45,230 nucleotides of DNA from Comamonadaceae bacterium (lineage in GTDB: Bacteria > Pseudomonadota > Gammaproteobacteria > Burkholderiales > Burkholderiaceae_C): NCBI GenBank assembly GCA_011391745.1, contig JAABPX010000031.1, positions 1-45,230 on the forward strand. The letters are read 5' to 3'. A program made the translations under genes and the position numbers. The notes beneath the pieces are model-generated. The model was not told where the DNA came from. It was given only the letters and a program-made list of their open reading frames with translations, and searched no databases. This document shows, piece after piece, positions 25,583 through 35,484 of the stretch. Each line of letters begins with the position of its first letter. Within the stretch, counting starts at the first letter, position 1.

Positions 25583-27079
25583 TCAACGTGGCTCGGGACG
25601 AATGACGGTGTACTGCGCCCACTCACCACGGCGGAACAACACACTCAGCGGCTTGCTGCGGTCTTGTTTGGACAAGACCGTCTCAAGGGATTTGACGTTG
25701 TTGATCTGCTGGTTGGCCAAAGACACGATGACATCGTCTTCGCGCAAACCAGCACGCGCGGCAGGCCCTTGGGCAGCCGTCACCACCACGCCCCCTGAGA
25801 CACCCAAGGCTTTCTTTTGGGCGTCGGTCAAATCACTCACGCCCAAACCCAGTGCCTGCACCACACCACCACTGGGCTTGGGTGTTGCTGGCGGTGCAGC
25901 GGCCTTTGGCGTATCGACTTCAACCTCTGCGATGGTGATGCTCAGATCGCGCTGAGCACCGCGACGAAATACGGTGATGCGGCTGGTCGTGCCCGGCGTC
26001 GTATTCCCAACCAGTCGGGGCAAATCCACCGAGCGTTCAATCGGCTTGCCGTCAAAACGCAGAATGATGTCGCCAGGCTCCAAACCGGCTTTCACGGCCG
26101 GTGAATTGGGCTCAACACCGCGCACCAAAGCACCGCGTGCTTGGCCCAAACCAATCGACTCAGCGACCTCTTTGCTCACCGGGGCAATTTGCACCCCAAT
26201 GCGCCCACGGCTCACACGCCCGCTGCTGCGCAGTTGGTCCGACACACGCACCGCTTCATCAATGGGTATAGCAAATGAAATGCCTTGAAAACCACCCGAG
26301 CGGGAATAAATTTGGCTGTTGATTCCCACCACTTCACCGCGCATATTGATGAGCGGGCCACCCGAGTTGCCCGGGTTGATGGCCACATCGGTTTGAATGA
26401 ATGGCAAGTAATCCCCGGTGTCGCGCTGTTTGGCGCTGACGATGCCCGCCGTCACGGTGTTGTCCAAACCGAACGGGGAGCCAATGGCCATCACCCACTC
26501 ACCCACGCGCAAACGATTGACATCGCCAATTTTGACCGGCGTCAATCCCTGTGCCTCCACCTTAACAACCGCCACGTCGGTGCGCCGATCAAACCCAATC
26601 ACACGGGCTTTGAATTCACGCTTATCGGGCAAAGTCACGAGTAGTTCATCGGCCTCGTCGATAACGTGGGCGTTGGTCATGATGAAACCATCGGCAGTCA
26701 AGACAAAACCGGAACCCACGCCGCTGGGTTGGGCTTCCTCATCGGGGGATTGGCGCGGGGTTCGCGGTGCGGCTCCGGGTGGTACCGGAATGCCAAAACG
26801 ACGGAAAAACTCCAACATTTGCTCATCGGGACCCGCCGACCCACCCGCTTTGGGTTTGGCCTTTTCCAACGTTCGGATATTGACCACGGACGGTCCCACC
26901 GCATCGACCAACTCCGTGAAATCGGGCAATCCCCGAACCAATGGGGCGCTTTGTGCCCAGGCGCTCGATGCAACAACAGGCCCCCAACACAAAAACCCAA
27001 ACAACATCGCGCCAATCAACGCGCGCGCGCCTCGATTGGATTTGGGGGCAGAAAAAGACGGATGAGTCATGTCGGTCAT
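25583..27079 (-). CDS. mucD: Periplasmic serine protease MucD/DegP family
   Basis: HtrA-type protease and chaperone for misfolded envelope proteins. Start is ATG 27079 behind GAGGAC; 498 residues. A signal peptide (IGAMLFGFLCWGPVVASSAWA) precedes the trypsin-like domain with the complete triad His138 (TNAHVI), Asp168 (RRTDVAVV) and Ser239 (NPGNSGGPL); two PDZ domains follow (about 285-385 and 405-495). It is the last gene of the sigma-E unit, 10 bp after rseB, as mucD in P. aeruginosa algU-mucABCD, and so is expected to belong to the sigma-E response. Naming as mucD rather than degP or degQ rests on this context. Confidence 0.9.
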   Translation of the reverse strand: MTDMTHPSFSAPKSNRGARALIGAMLFGFLCWGPVVASSAWAQSAPLVRGLPDFTELVDAVGPSVVNIRTLEKAKPKAGGSAGPDEQMLEFFRRFGIPVPPGAAPRTPRQSPDEEAQPSGVGSGFVLTADGFIMTNAHVIDEADELLVTLPDKREFKARVIGFDRRTDVAVVKVEAQGLTPVKIGDVNRLRVGEWVMAIGSPFGLDNTVTAGIVSAKQRDTGDYLPFIQTDVAINPGNSGGPLINMRGEVVGINSQIYSRSGGFQGISFAIPIDEAVRVSDQLRSSGRVSRGRIGVQIAPVSKEVAESIGLGQARGALVRGVEPNSPAVKAGLEPGDIILRFDGKPIERSVDLPRLVGNTTPGTTSRITVFRRGAQRDLSITIAEVEVDTPKAAAPPATPKPSGGVVQALGLGVSDLTDAQKKALGVSGGVVVTAAQGPAARAGLREDDVIVSLANQQINNVKSLETVLSKQDRSKPLSVLFRRGEWAQYTVIRPEPR

Positions 27080-27089
27080 GGGGCAGTCC

Positions 27090-28112
27090 TCAAGGTTGAA
27101 CAATCAAATGCTTGGCCAATCGAAGCAGGGTTTCTGGCGGCGCTTCACCCATGGCACTCACCCAATACGACCCCAACGACTGGGTCACGACGTGAGTGGC
27201 TCCACGCACCGTCTGTGTCGGCGTGGGCACGGCATCGGCTCGCAAAGGCTCAACAAACACCGACACCGAGGCCAAACCATCACTGAACACACAGTGAGCG
27301 CGAATCGACTGCGTGGGCGTATCGGCATCGGTGCGTTGGTAACAACTCAATGCCGAAAAACCCAACACCGCCTCTGGCTTGCTTTTCACAAATGCGGGCC
27401 AAGTATTTTTTTTCAACGTCCGCGGCTTGAGCACATAACCATCCGTGTTGGCCATTTGCTGCGCCAACGCTTGCATGCTCACGGGCGCATTTAACTGCAA
27501 CTCAGAATACGCCACTTGCTCAAGCACAACACCGCGCTGATCCAAGGTTTGCAACTGAATGACGATGCCCGTCTGTGACTCGGTCCAGATACGGTAGCCC
27601 CAGCGGGAAGCATCGCGGGGCAGCAACTCCAGCACCCGCGCGTCGTGACCAGCCACCCGCTGCAGACCCAGTTCACGCAGGCGGTACAGGCGATCCATCG
27701 ATTGGCCTTTGGAACGCCACGGCGTGGGCAATAAACCCAATGACTCGCGCTGATCGGTGTAGGCCACTTTTTTGTCGGGCACGAAGGTGATGACGTCGCC
27801 GTTGCGACGGATGGTGGTTCGCGCAGGGCCTGAGAGGCTATCGACCCGCTCCATCTGAGTGGTTCGATCACACACGTGCCAGACCTTAGAAACCGATAAG
27901 GTTTCACCGGCACTCACCACCAGGGTGCCCGTATACGCACGGCCACGTGTGGCCTCTTGGGTTTGTAACAACCAGTCGTCCACCGTCGCAGCGCCCACGG
28001 GTATGGCCAGCAAACCCACACAGCAAGCGCCAGCAGTTGCGAAAGCACGAAACAGACGGTAACCCGCTTGAACGTGGTGCATCAAGGCATTCATGGTCTG
28101 GGCGTTAATCAT
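27090..28112 (-). CDS. rseB: Sigma-E regulatory protein RseB (MucB)
   Basis: Periplasmic protein that binds the anti-sigma factor RseA and shields it from proteolysis until envelope stress. The 340-residue product has an N-terminal hydrophobic export segment (AFATAGACCVGLLAIPVGAA), then the lipoprotein-like MucB/RseB domain (WLLQTQEATRGRAYTGTLVV, RVAGHDARVLELLPRDASRWGYRIW) and the smaller C-terminal domain. It overlaps rseA by 4 nt (ATGA) and is 10 bp before mucD. Confidence 0.9.
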   Translation of the reverse strand: MINAQTMNALMHHVQAGYRLFRAFATAGACCVGLLAIPVGAATVDDWLLQTQEATRGRAYTGTLVVSAGETLSVSKVWHVCDRTTQMERVDSLSGPARTTIRRNGDVITFVPDKKVAYTDQRESLGLLPTPWRSKGQSMDRLYRLRELGLQRVAGHDARVLELLPRDASRWGYRIWTESQTGIVIQLQTLDQRGVVLEQVAYSELQLNAPVSMQALAQQMANTDGYVLKPRTLKKNTWPAFVKSKPEAVLGFSALSCYQRTDADTPTQSIRAHCVFSDGLASVSVFVEPLRADAVPTPTQTVRGATHVVTQSLGSYWVSAMGEAPPETLLRLAKHLIVQP

Positions 28113-28609
28113 GGCGTGGTGACCAGCGTGGCGCTGCGCAAAAAACCGGTGCTGACCTGCAACGCCCCACCATCGCCCACTTCGCGGTGCTGCTGCAAAA
28201 GGTCTTCAAGCTCGGCGTCACGCAGCATAGGGCCTGCTGCGCTGGAAACCCAAACTGGGCCAGGGGCTTGGGCCAGAACAGATGTGAGCTTATCTTGCTC
28301 CAGCAGCCCCCAAATCACCGTGCTGAGCGCAACAAACGAAGCCGCCACCGCCAGTCGGCGCCAAAAAACCGCGTCGTTGGCTGACAACACCGGTGGCAAG
28401 ACCGTGGCGGCGCGCTGCACCAAAGGGCCGATGGCTTGGTAACGGGCCCACGCCAATTGCAATTCAGGGTCGCGCTCCATGGCAGCCATCAAAGCCTCGA
28501 ACTCCCACTCGCTGAGCTCTCCATCGACCAATGCCGACATGCACGCCAGCCAATAATCGCTGTCTGCTGCATCTGCGTTTGTATTGCCTGGGGTCATGGA
28601 TTTGTTCAT
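28109..28609 (-). CDS. rseA: Anti-sigma-E factor RseA (MucA-like)
   Basis: Inner-membrane protein that holds sigma-E inactive. Start at ATG 28609 (MNKSMTPGN), 3 bp after the rpoE stop; GTG codons 6-9 bp upstream are possible. About 166 residues. The cytoplasmic N-terminal domain has the RseA motif LACMSALVDGELSEWEFEAL, followed by WARYQAIGPLVQ, and there is one transmembrane helix (LAVAASFVALSTVIWGLL). The periplasmic part is short. Sequence similarity in this family is low, but context and the SALVDGEL motif make it firm. Confidence 0.88.
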   Translation of the reverse strand: MNKSMTPGNTNADAADSDYWLACMSALVDGELSEWEFEALMAAMERDPELQLAWARYQAIGPLVQRAATVLPPVLSANDAVFWRRLAVAASFVALSTVIWGLLEQDKLTSVLAQAPGPVWVSSAAGPMLRDAELEDLLQQHREVGDGGALQVSTGFLRSATLVTTP

Positions 28610-28611
28610 GT

Positions 28612-29253
28612 TCACCACCGTTTGCCTGTTTGATGCTCCAACATGGGTCGGATGCGGGCCGAAATGGCCTCTCTGGCCCGAAAAATTCGGGAGCGCACCG
28701 TACCGATGGGGCAGCCTTGCATTTGCGCAATGGCTTCGTAACTCAGCCCTTCCAATTCGCGAAGCTCAATGGCCGTTCGCAAATCCGCTGGCAAGGCCGC
28801 CATGGCTTCGTTGACCGCTTGTGCGATTTCACGACTGGCCAACACCGCCTCGGGCGTTTCATCATCGGCACGGTACCCCTTTGGTTCCTGCCAAACGCCA
28901 GAAGTTTCATCGTCGCTGTCATCGTCTTTGTCGGGAGCAAAGACCAGCGGATCGCGCTTCATCACCATCAGCTTCTTTTTGGCGGTGTTGACGGCGATTC
29001 GATACAACCAAGTGTAGAACTGGGCATCCCCCCGGTATTGCGCCAACGCCCGATAGGCGCGAATAAAGGTTTCTTGGGCAATGTCTGGCACAACATCAAC
29101 ATCCCTGACCATTCGACCAATGAGTCGCTCCACTCGGCGTTGGTACTTAATGACCAACAAATCGAAGGCCCGGGTATCACCAGCCAAGCTGCGTTGTACC
29201 AATAAGCTGTCGCTGTTGGGCGGGGGTCGAACGGGGGTATCTGACGGCATCAT
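28612..29253 (-). CDS. rpoE: RNA polymerase sigma-E factor (RpoE/AlgU)
   Basis: ECF sigma factor for the envelope-stress regulon. The 213-residue product has region 2 (FDLLVIKYQRRVERLIGRMV, then AQETFIRAYRALAQYRGDA and YTWLYRIAVNTAKKKL) and region 4 (LPADLRTAIELRELEGLSYE, then GTVRSRIFRAREAI). A linker of about 45 acidic residues (KDDDSDDETSG) between the two is longer than in E. coli. It starts ATGATG at 29253 and leads rseA, rseB and mucD, each joined tightly. A TATATT lies 9 bp before the start, but no sigma-E consensus is obvious to me. Confidence 0.93.
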   Translation of the reverse strand: MMPSDTPVRPPPNSDSLLVQRSLAGDTRAFDLLVIKYQRRVERLIGRMVRDVDVVPDIAQETFIRAYRALAQYRGDAQFYTWLYRIAVNTAKKKLMVMKRDPLVFAPDKDDDSDDETSGVWQEPKGYRADDETPEAVLASREIAQAVNEAMAALPADLRTAIELRELEGLSYEAIAQMQGCPIGTVRSRIFRAREAISARIRPMLEHQTGKRW

Positions 29254-29281
29254 TGGGTTTGAATATACCTGCGCCCGGCAT

Positions 29282-29734
29282 TCAATTGCCCCACGTCGAT
29301 GAAATCAACGCACGGCGAAAGGGCAACCACTCATGAGGCGACTGCCGGGCACGGGCCCAAACCCAAACGGCTTGCCCGCGGCCATTGTCTAGACGCAAAC
29401 CCAGTACTCCAAGGCCATGCCACACCACCCGCACCGTCACCAGTGCGGCTCGGCCCCTCTGGGGCTGCCACAACCATTCGCCCACTTCATGACCCGCCAT
29501 CTCACCACGCCACGTCAAGCGACCGCTCGGCCAACGCAACAGGTGCAAGGTAACGGCACACACAGCAATCAACCAAAGGCCAACCGCCAAGGCAACGCCC
29601 AAGGCGCTTGGCGGCTGACCTCGAAGCGTCACCCAAAGACCCGCGAAGGCAACCAAGACCAAACACCCCCAAAGGACACGCTCATAAGCAAGACAAGGCC
29701 CCACCGGGAATGTCACCGAAGGGGCCTTGTGCAT
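29282..29734 (-). CDS. YgfX/CptA-like membrane protein
   Basis: Product of 150 residues with two closely spaced transmembrane helices (about 20-37 and 44-66) and a soluble C-terminal part. Similarity to E. coli YgfX (CptA, DUF1434) is visible by eye: GRLTWRGE followed by a W-containing segment, GLRLDNGRGQAVWVWA and a closing EWLPFRRAL compare with the GRLRWQG, LRLRSDGGKRQHLWL and EWRDLRRIL stretches of YgfX. YgfX is reported to disturb MreB/FtsZ and is paired with SdhE in E. coli; no sdhE is seen here. It is 28 bp upstream of rpoE and 18 bp after fabF. Function remains open. Confidence 0.55.
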   Translation of the reverse strand: MHKAPSVTFPVGPCLAYERVLWGCLVLVAFAGLWVTLRGQPPSALGVALAVGLWLIAVCAVTLHLLRWPSGRLTWRGEMAGHEVGEWLWQPQRGRAALVTVRVVWHGLGVLGLRLDNGRGQAVWVWARARQSPHEWLPFRRALISSTWGN

Positions 29735-29752
29735 AAGGGAGATGCAAAAAAA

Positions 29753-30997
29753 TCAGATGCGGCGAAACACCAACGTGCCGTTGGTTCCGCCAAAACCAAA
29801 GTTGTTTTTGACGGCCACATCGATCTTCATGTCGCGAGCGGTGTTGGCGCAATAGTCCAAATCGCACTCGGGGTCTTGGCTGAAGATGTTGATGGTCGGT
29901 GGGCTTTTTTGGTGATACACCGCCAGCACCGTAAACACACTTTCAATGCCGCCGGCACCACCGAGCAAATGCCCTGTCATGGACTTGGTGGAATTGACCA
30001 CGGTGTGATACGCATGATCGCCCAATGCCGCCTTGATGGCGTTGGTTTCGTTGACATCGCCCAAGGGCGTGGATGTGCCGTGCGCATTGAGGTAATCAAC
30101 TTGATCGGGGTTGAGACCCGCATTTTTAAGCGCGTTGACCATGGCGCGGCGTGGGCCGTCCATGTTGGGCGCAGTCATGTGTCCAGCGTCTGCACTCATG
30201 CCATACCCCGAAAGTTCGGCATAAATTTTGGCTCCACGTGCTTTGGCGTGCTCGAACTCTTCCAAAACCATCACGCCAGCGCCCTCACCCAGCACAAACC
30301 CATCGCGGTCTTTGTCCCAAGGACGCGATGCGGTGGTCGGGTCGTCGTTACGGGTTGACAAAGCCCGCATGGCCGCAAAGCCGCCCACGCCCAAAGGCGA
30401 CACGGTGGCCTCAGCGCCTCCGGCCACGATGACATCGGCGTCGCCGTATTCGATCTTGCGTGCGGCTTCACCAATGCAATGCAAACCAGTGGTGCAGGCC
30501 GTGACCACAGCCAAATTGGGGCCCTTAAAGCCCAAGCGCATCGATACATGGCCAGAAACCATGTTGATGATGGACGCCGGCACAAAAAACGGCGAAATGC
30601 GACGCGGTCCACGCGCAGTCAATTCCGCATGGGTGTTTTCAATCAATGGCAATCCACCAATGCCGGAGCCAATGATGACGCCAAATCGAGTGGCTTGTTC
30701 TTCACCCAACGCATCGCCCGTGGGCAAACCGGAATCCACGACCGCTTGGTGCGCAGCGGCAATGCCGTAGTGAATGAAGGTGTCCATGGTGCGCGCTTCT
30801 TTGGCACCAATGTAGGATTCCAAATCAAATGCTTTGACCTCACCTGCAATCTTGCAAGAAAAAGCCTCAGCGTCGAATTTGGTGATCAGGCCGATGCCGG
30901 ATCGGCCAGCCAAGAGTTGGGCCCAAGCGGCGGTCACCGTGTTTCCCACGGGACTGATGCAGCCCAGTCCGGTCACGACAACGCGACGACGGGTCAT
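29753..30997 (-). CDS. fabF: 3-oxoacyl-ACP synthase II (FabF)
   Basis: Elongating condensing enzyme of fatty-acid synthesis, controlling the 16:1 to 18:1 step. The 414-residue protein starts MTRRRVVVTGLGCISPVG; catalytic Cys168 lies in VTACTTGLHCIGEA, and the two active-site histidines in NAHGTSTPLGD and STKSMTGHLLGGAGG. It follows acpP by 80 bp, the usual acpP-fabF pair. Confidence 0.96.
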   Translation of the reverse strand: MTRRRVVVTGLGCISPVGNTVTAAWAQLLAGRSGIGLITKFDAEAFSCKIAGEVKAFDLESYIGAKEARTMDTFIHYGIAAAHQAVVDSGLPTGDALGEEQATRFGVIIGSGIGGLPLIENTHAELTARGPRRISPFFVPASIINMVSGHVSMRLGFKGPNLAVVTACTTGLHCIGEAARKIEYGDADVIVAGGAEATVSPLGVGGFAAMRALSTRNDDPTTASRPWDKDRDGFVLGEGAGVMVLEEFEHAKARGAKIYAELSGYGMSADAGHMTAPNMDGPRRAMVNALKNAGLNPDQVDYLNAHGTSTPLGDVNETNAIKAALGDHAYHTVVNSTKSMTGHLLGGAGGIESVFTVLAVYHQKSPPTINIFSQDPECDLDYCANTARDMKIDVAVKNNFGFGGTNGTLVFRRI

Positions 30998-31077
30998 TGG
31001 TGTACTCCCACGCGATGAGTGGCGTGTTGTTGGTGACCTGCAAGCGTCCGTGGAGGCTTCAGGTCAACCTGGGGCCA

Positions 31078-31356
<279 letters not shown>

Positions 31357-31361
31357 TTACA

Positions 31362-32114
31362 TTAGGCCATGAACATGCCGCCGTTGATATGCAGCTCCTG
31401 GCCAGTGATGTAACCCGCCAGCGGACTGGCCAAAAACGCCACGGCGTGGGCAATATCGGCGGGTTTGCCCAAATGCCCCAAAGGGATTTGCCCCAACAAA
31501 GCCTTTTGCTGCTCTTCGGTCAACGACGCGGTCATGTCGGTCTCAATGAAACCGGGTGCCACGCAGTTCACGGTGATGTTTCGACTGCCCAATTCACGGG
31601 CCAAAGCTCGGGTCATACCGGCCACGCCGGCTTTGGCCGCCGCATAGTTGGCTTGACCAGGATTACCCGATGCGCCCACCACGCTTGTGATGCTGATGAT
31701 GCGGCCGTAGCGCTGCTTCATCATGGGCTTGATCGCCGCTCGGCTCATGCGAAAGACGGCCTTCAGGTTGGTGTCAAGCACCGCATCCCAATCTTCGTCT
31801 TTGAGGCGCATGGCCAACATGTCGCGGGTGATGCCCGCGTTGTTGACCAAAACTTGCAAACCACCATGGGTGCCCACAATCTCGTCCATCAGGGCTTGGG
31901 CTTGGGCCACGTCATTGACATCCAAACAGGCGCCTCGGCTGCCACTGGGCGCACTGGCCAACGCCGTGCTGATTTTGCTGGCGCCATCGTCGCTGGTGGC
32001 GGTGCCAATGACGATAAAGCCTTGCGCAGCCAAGCCCTGAGCAATGGCCGCGCCGATGCCGCGCGATGCGCCAGTCACAAGGGCCACTTGGCCCGACAAT
32101 TTTGTTTCAGACAT
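31362..32114 (-). CDS. fabG: 3-oxoacyl-ACP reductase FabG
   Basis: NADPH-dependent first reduction in the elongation cycle. Start at MSETKLSGQVALVTGASRGI, giving 250 residues; the frame extends upstream into fabD without family similarity. The Rossmann motif is GASRGIG (15-21), NNAG is at 91-94, and the catalytic set is Ser144, Tyr157 (GQANYAAAKAG) and Lys161. It starts 14 bp after fabD. Confidence 0.96.
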   Translation of the reverse strand: MSETKLSGQVALVTGASRGIGAAIAQGLAAQGFIVIGTATSDDGASKISTALASAPSGSRGACLDVNDVAQAQALMDEIVGTHGGLQVLVNNAGITRDMLAMRLKDEDWDAVLDTNLKAVFRMSRAAIKPMMKQRYGRIISITSVVGASGNPGQANYAAAKAGVAGMTRALARELGSRNITVNCVAPGFIETDMTASLTEEQQKALLGQIPLGHLGKPADIAHAVAFLASPLAGYITGQELHINGGMFMA

Positions 32115-32128
32115 GCGAATACTTTCGT

Positions 32129-33082
32129 TTATGCAGCCAGCAAGGCTTTGACTTCGCTCAGGCTCGAGGGGTCGAACAGTGGTGCTCCGGTCAACGCCGG
32201 GTCGATGCGCTTGGCCATGCCCGCGAGCACCTTGCCGGGGCCGCACTCCACCAAGAGGTTCGCACCCCGGGCTTGCATGGCCTTGACACACTCGACCCAA
32301 CGAACCGGCCCAAACGCTTGCCGGTACAAAGCGTCGCGAATCGCATCGGCGTCGGTTTGAACCGCGACATCGATGTTGTTGATCACGGGCAACTTGGGCA
32401 CAGCCAACACAATCTCGGCCAACGCCTGCTTGAGTTGTTCTGCCGCGGGCTTCATCAAACTGGAGTGGAAAGGTGCGGATACGGGCAAGGGCAAGGCGCG
32501 CTTGGCACCGTTGGCCTTGAGCACCTCACAGGCTTTGTCCACGGCGGCCTTGCTGCCAGCGATCACGGTTTGACCGGGGTCGTTGAAGTTCACCGCTTCG
32601 ACCACTTCGGCACTGTCGGCGTCAAACGTGGCTTGCGCTTGGGCACAACCGGCGATCACGGCCGCTGCATCCAAACCCAAAATCGCCGCCATCGCGCCAG
32701 TGCCCACGGGCACGGCCATTTGCATGGCCGCTGCGCGCAGGCGCACCAAGGGCGCGGCTTGGATCAGGGTCAATACCTCGGCGGCCACCAAAGCGGAATA
32801 CTCACCCAAGGAGTGACCGGCCACGGCCATGGGCAACGCCCCGCCCTCGGCTCGCCACACGCGCCATGCGGCCACGGCGGCCACCAGCATGACCGGCTGG
32901 GTGTTGGTGGTCAGGGCCAACGCTTCTTTGGGGCCTTCATGAATGAGTTTGGCGACATCTTCATGCAAGGCATCGGAGGCTTCTTGCAAAGTCTGCGCCA
33001 CCACGGGGTGGTCACCCCAAGCGTCGAGCATGCCCACCGATTGAGAGCCTTGACCGGGAAAAACAAAGGCGACGTGGTTCAT
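32129..33082 (-). CDS. fabD: Malonyl-CoA-ACP transacylase FabD
   Basis: Loads malonyl groups onto ACP. The product is 317 residues from MNHVAFVFPGQGSQ. The nucleophile is Ser91 in AVAGHSLGEYSAL; the partner histidine is in VSAPFHSSLM. A GTG start 12 bp upstream is possible. No clear Shine-Dalgarno precedes either start. It is 27 bp after fabH in the plsX-fabH-fabD-fabG-acpP-fabF cluster. Confidence 0.95.
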   Translation of the reverse strand: MNHVAFVFPGQGSQSVGMLDAWGDHPVVAQTLQEASDALHEDVAKLIHEGPKEALALTTNTQPVMLVAAVAAWRVWRAEGGALPMAVAGHSLGEYSALVAAEVLTLIQAAPLVRLRAAAMQMAVPVGTGAMAAILGLDAAAVIAGCAQAQATFDADSAEVVEAVNFNDPGQTVIAGSKAAVDKACEVLKANGAKRALPLPVSAPFHSSLMKPAAEQLKQALAEIVLAVPKLPVINNIDVAVQTDADAIRDALYRQAFGPVRWVECVKAMQARGANLLVECGPGKVLAGMAKRIDPALTGAPLFDPSSLSEVKALLAA

Positions 33083-33109
33083 GGGTATATTCACGAAAAA
33101 AGCGTTTTC

Positions 33110-34087
33110 TTAGAAATTCAACAAGACCGCACCCCAGGTGAAACCACCGCCCACGCCTTCGAGCAGGAGGGTCTGACCCGGTTGGATGCGGCCATCGCGC
33201 ACCGCGCAGTCCAAGGCCAAGGGGATCGAGGCGGCCGAGGTGTTGCCGTGCTGGTCCACCGTCACCACCACCTTGTCCATTGGCAGCTTGAGCTTGCGCG
33301 CCGTGCTTTGCATGATACGGATGTTGGCTTGGTGCGGGATGAGCCAATCGATGTCGGACTCGGTTTTGCCCGCTTTGACCAACACCGCTCGGGCGGCTTC
33401 TTCCAACACACCCACGGCCAACTTAAACACCGCTTGGCCGTCCATCTTGAGGGTGGGGTCGCCACTGATCTGTCCACCACTGACGTGCCCTGGCACACAC
33501 AAAATGCCAGCGTATTGGCCATCGGCGTGCAAATCACTGGCCAAAATACCAGTCGTATCGCTGGCCTCCAAGACCACTGCACCAGCGCCGTCACCAAACA
33601 ACACGCAGGTGGTGCGGTCATTAAAGTCCAAAATCCGAGAAAACACCTCGGCCCCCACCACCAAAGCTTTCCTGGCGCTGCCGTTTTGGATCATGGCATT
33701 GGCCACGGTCAGGGCGTACACAAAACCGCTGCAGACCGCTTGCACGTCGAACACCGGGCAGCCGCTGATGCCCAGCTTGTGCTGTAACAGGGCGGCGGTG
33801 GACGGGAAAACCATGTCGGGCGTCGATGTGGCCACGATGATCAGGTCGATCTCGGCAGGTTTGGCGCGAGCGGCCTCCATGGCTTGGCGGCAAGCGTGAG
33901 CGGCCAGGTCGCTGGAAAACTCACCATCGGCAGCAAAGTGACGGGCGCGAATGCCGGTGCGCTCGACGATCCATTCGTCACTGGTCTCAATGCCTTGCTG
34001 AGCCAACTGCTCAACCAAGTCTTGGTTGCTCAAACGACGGACGGGCAAACAGCTCCCCGTACCGGTGATGCGGGCGAAAATGGTCAT
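33110..34087 (-). CDS. fabH: 3-oxoacyl-ACP synthase III (FabH)
   Basis: Initiates fatty-acid synthesis by condensing acetyl-CoA with malonyl-ACP. The product is 325 residues from ATG 34087 ([15 protein letters not shown]); a TTG 6 bp earlier is an alternative. Catalytic Cys119 lies in [13 protein letters not shown], with the His and Asn of the triad in IPHQANIRI and in [10 protein letters not shown]. The conserved [14 protein letters not shown] is also present. It is 22 bp after plsX. Confidence 0.96.
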   Translation of the reverse strand: MTIFARITGTGSCLPVRRLSNQDLVEQLAQQGIETSDEWIVERTGIRARHFAADGEFSSDLAAHACRQAMEAARAKPAEIDLIIVATSTPDMVFPSTAALLQHKLGISGCPVFDVQAVCSGFVYALTVANAMIQNGSARKALVVGAEVFSRILDFNDRTTCVLFGDGAGAVVLEASDTTGILASDLHADGQYAGILCVPGHVSGGQISGDPTLKMDGQAVFKLAVGVLEEAARAVLVKAGKTESDIDWLIPHQANIRIMQSTARKLKLPMDKVVVTVDQHGNTSAASIPLALDCAVRDGRIQPGQTLLLEGVGGGFTWGAVLLNF

Positions 34088-34109
34088 GGGCAATTCGCTA
34101 GGGTCAAAT

Positions 34110-35165
34110 TCAGGCGGTGGTCGACGCTGAGGCTTCGGCCATGGCCGCCGCGATCAACGGCTCAGCATGGGCGATGCGATCACGCACATTACTCAGCAGC
34201 TGGTTATGTGCAGCATCATAAGCCCGCCCCAAGGCCTGCTCGAAAGCGAAGGCATCGGCCGAACCGTGACTCTTGAACACCAAACCGCGCAAACCCAACA
34301 AGGCCGCGCCGTTGTAGCGGCGGTGATCCACGCGTTTTTTGAATGCAGACAACACCGGATAAGCCACCAGAGCACCCAATTTGGTGAAGATGTTGCGAGA
34401 AAACTCTTGTTTCATGAAGCCGCCGATCATGGCCGCCAAGCCTTCACTGGTCTTCAAGGCCACGTTACCGACAAATCCATCGCACACCACGATGTCAACG
34501 GTGCCGGCAAAAATATCGTTGCCCTCGACATTCCCGTAAAAATTCAAATCACCCGACTTGGCTGCGTTTCGCAACAAAATACCGGCTTTTTTGATGGATT
34601 CATTGCCTTTGATGACTTCTTCGCCGACGTTGAGCAAACCCACCGAGGGCGACACCTGTCCGGTAATGGCCACCACCAGGGCCGAGCCCATAACGGCAAA
34701 TTGCAGCAGGTGCTCAGCCGTGCAATCCACGTTGGCACCCAAATCGAGCACGGTGGTGCCGGCGCCTTTGGCGTTGGGCAGTTGCGATGCAATCGCTGGC
34801 CGATCAATGCCATCCAAGGTTTTCAACACGTAGCGAGCAATCGCCATCAAGGCACCTGTGTTGCCTGCTGAGACCGCGACATCGGCCAAGCCGTCTTTGA
34901 CTTGGGTAATCGCCACACGCATGGAGGAGTCTTTTTTCTTGCGCAGCGCGATTTCCACCGGATCGTCCATGGCGATCACGTCTGTGGCCGTCACCCAAGT
35001 GCAGCGCTCATGGTTGGTCAAAACAGGGAAGTCTTGGGCCACGCTGGGCAAGCTCACCAGAAGCAATCGGGCTTCGGGATGGTCGTCCAAAAAGGCTTGG
35101 CAGGCTGGCAGTGTGACCGCTGGCCCCACATCACCGCCCATGCAATCGACTGCAATGGTGATCAT
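34110..35165 (-). CDS. plsX: Phosphate acyltransferase PlsX
   Basis: Makes acyl-phosphate from acyl-ACP for the PlsY route of phospholipid synthesis, at the membrane surface. The 351-residue protein begins [14 protein letters not shown] and contains [24 protein letters not shown] and [16 protein letters not shown], all PlsX hallmarks. It is downstream of rpmF, with a hairpin terminator in the 136-bp gap. Confidence 0.96.
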   Translation of the reverse strand: MITIAVDCMGGDVGPAVTLPACQAFLDDHPEARLLLVSLPSVAQDFPVLTNHERCTWVTATDVIAMDDPVEIALRKKKDSSMRVAITQVKDGLADVAVSAGNTGALMAIARYVLKTLDGIDRPAIASQLPNAKGAGTTVLDLGANVDCTAEHLLQFAVMGSALVVAITGQVSPSVGLLNVGEEVIKGNESIKKAGILLRNAAKSGDLNFYGNVEGNDIFAGTVDIVVCDGFVGNVALKTSEGLAAMIGGFMKQEFSRNIFTKLGALVAYPVLSAFKKRVDHRRYNGAALLGLRGLVFKSHGSADAFAFEQALGRAYDAAHNQLLSNVRDRIAHAEPLIAAAMAEASASTTA

Positions 35166-35207
35166 CTCAACACCTCTTGAAGAGGCCCCAAAGTCGCGAG
35201 CTGGAAA

Positions 35208-35234
35208 TGAAAATGCCCGCGATCAGCGGGCATT
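35208..35234 (-). terminator. Terminator/attenuator between rpmF and plsX
   Basis: AATGCCCGC (35212-35220) pairs perfectly with GCGGGCATT (35226-35234) over a 5-nt loop; on the minus strand four U follow. It lies after rpmF, so it can end part of the rpmF message and set the ratio of L32 to downstream fab gene expression. Confidence 0.65.
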
Positions 35235-35301
35235 AGCCGTGGTGCAGACACCCGCCAAGCAACCGCGCATTGGCGCAGCCACTGACAGCCTGATTGCACC
35301 A

Positions 35302-35484
35302 TCAGGCTTCGGATTTGTTCTTCAAAACCTGACGGCCACGGTAAAAGCCGTTGGGGCTGATGTGGTGGCGCAAATGAACTTCACCGGTGGTGGGTTCCAC
35401 CGCAGTGCCTGGGGTGGTCAAGGCGTTGTGCGAACGGTGCATGCCGCGCTTGGAAGGGGACTTTTTGTTTTGTTGAACGGCCAT
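35302..35484 (-). CDS. rpmF: 50S ribosomal protein L32
   Basis: Small 60-residue ribosomal protein, [20 protein letters not shown] at its start and [20 protein letters not shown] at its end. The start at 35484 has GAGCC upstream within CAGGAG. It is followed by plsX and the fab genes, and preceded by yceD, as in most proteobacteria. Confidence 0.96.
   Translation of the reverse strand: MAVQQNKKSPSKRGMHRSHNALTTPGTAVEPTTGEVHLRHHISPNGFYRGRQVLKNKSEA

Noticed and set aside
32066..33787. 573-codon open frame on the plus strand opposite fabG-fabD-fabH
   Set aside because: It is antisense to three clearly recognised genes with intact catalytic residues. The Gln/His/Gly-rich composition is what third-position GC bias yields on the opposite strand.
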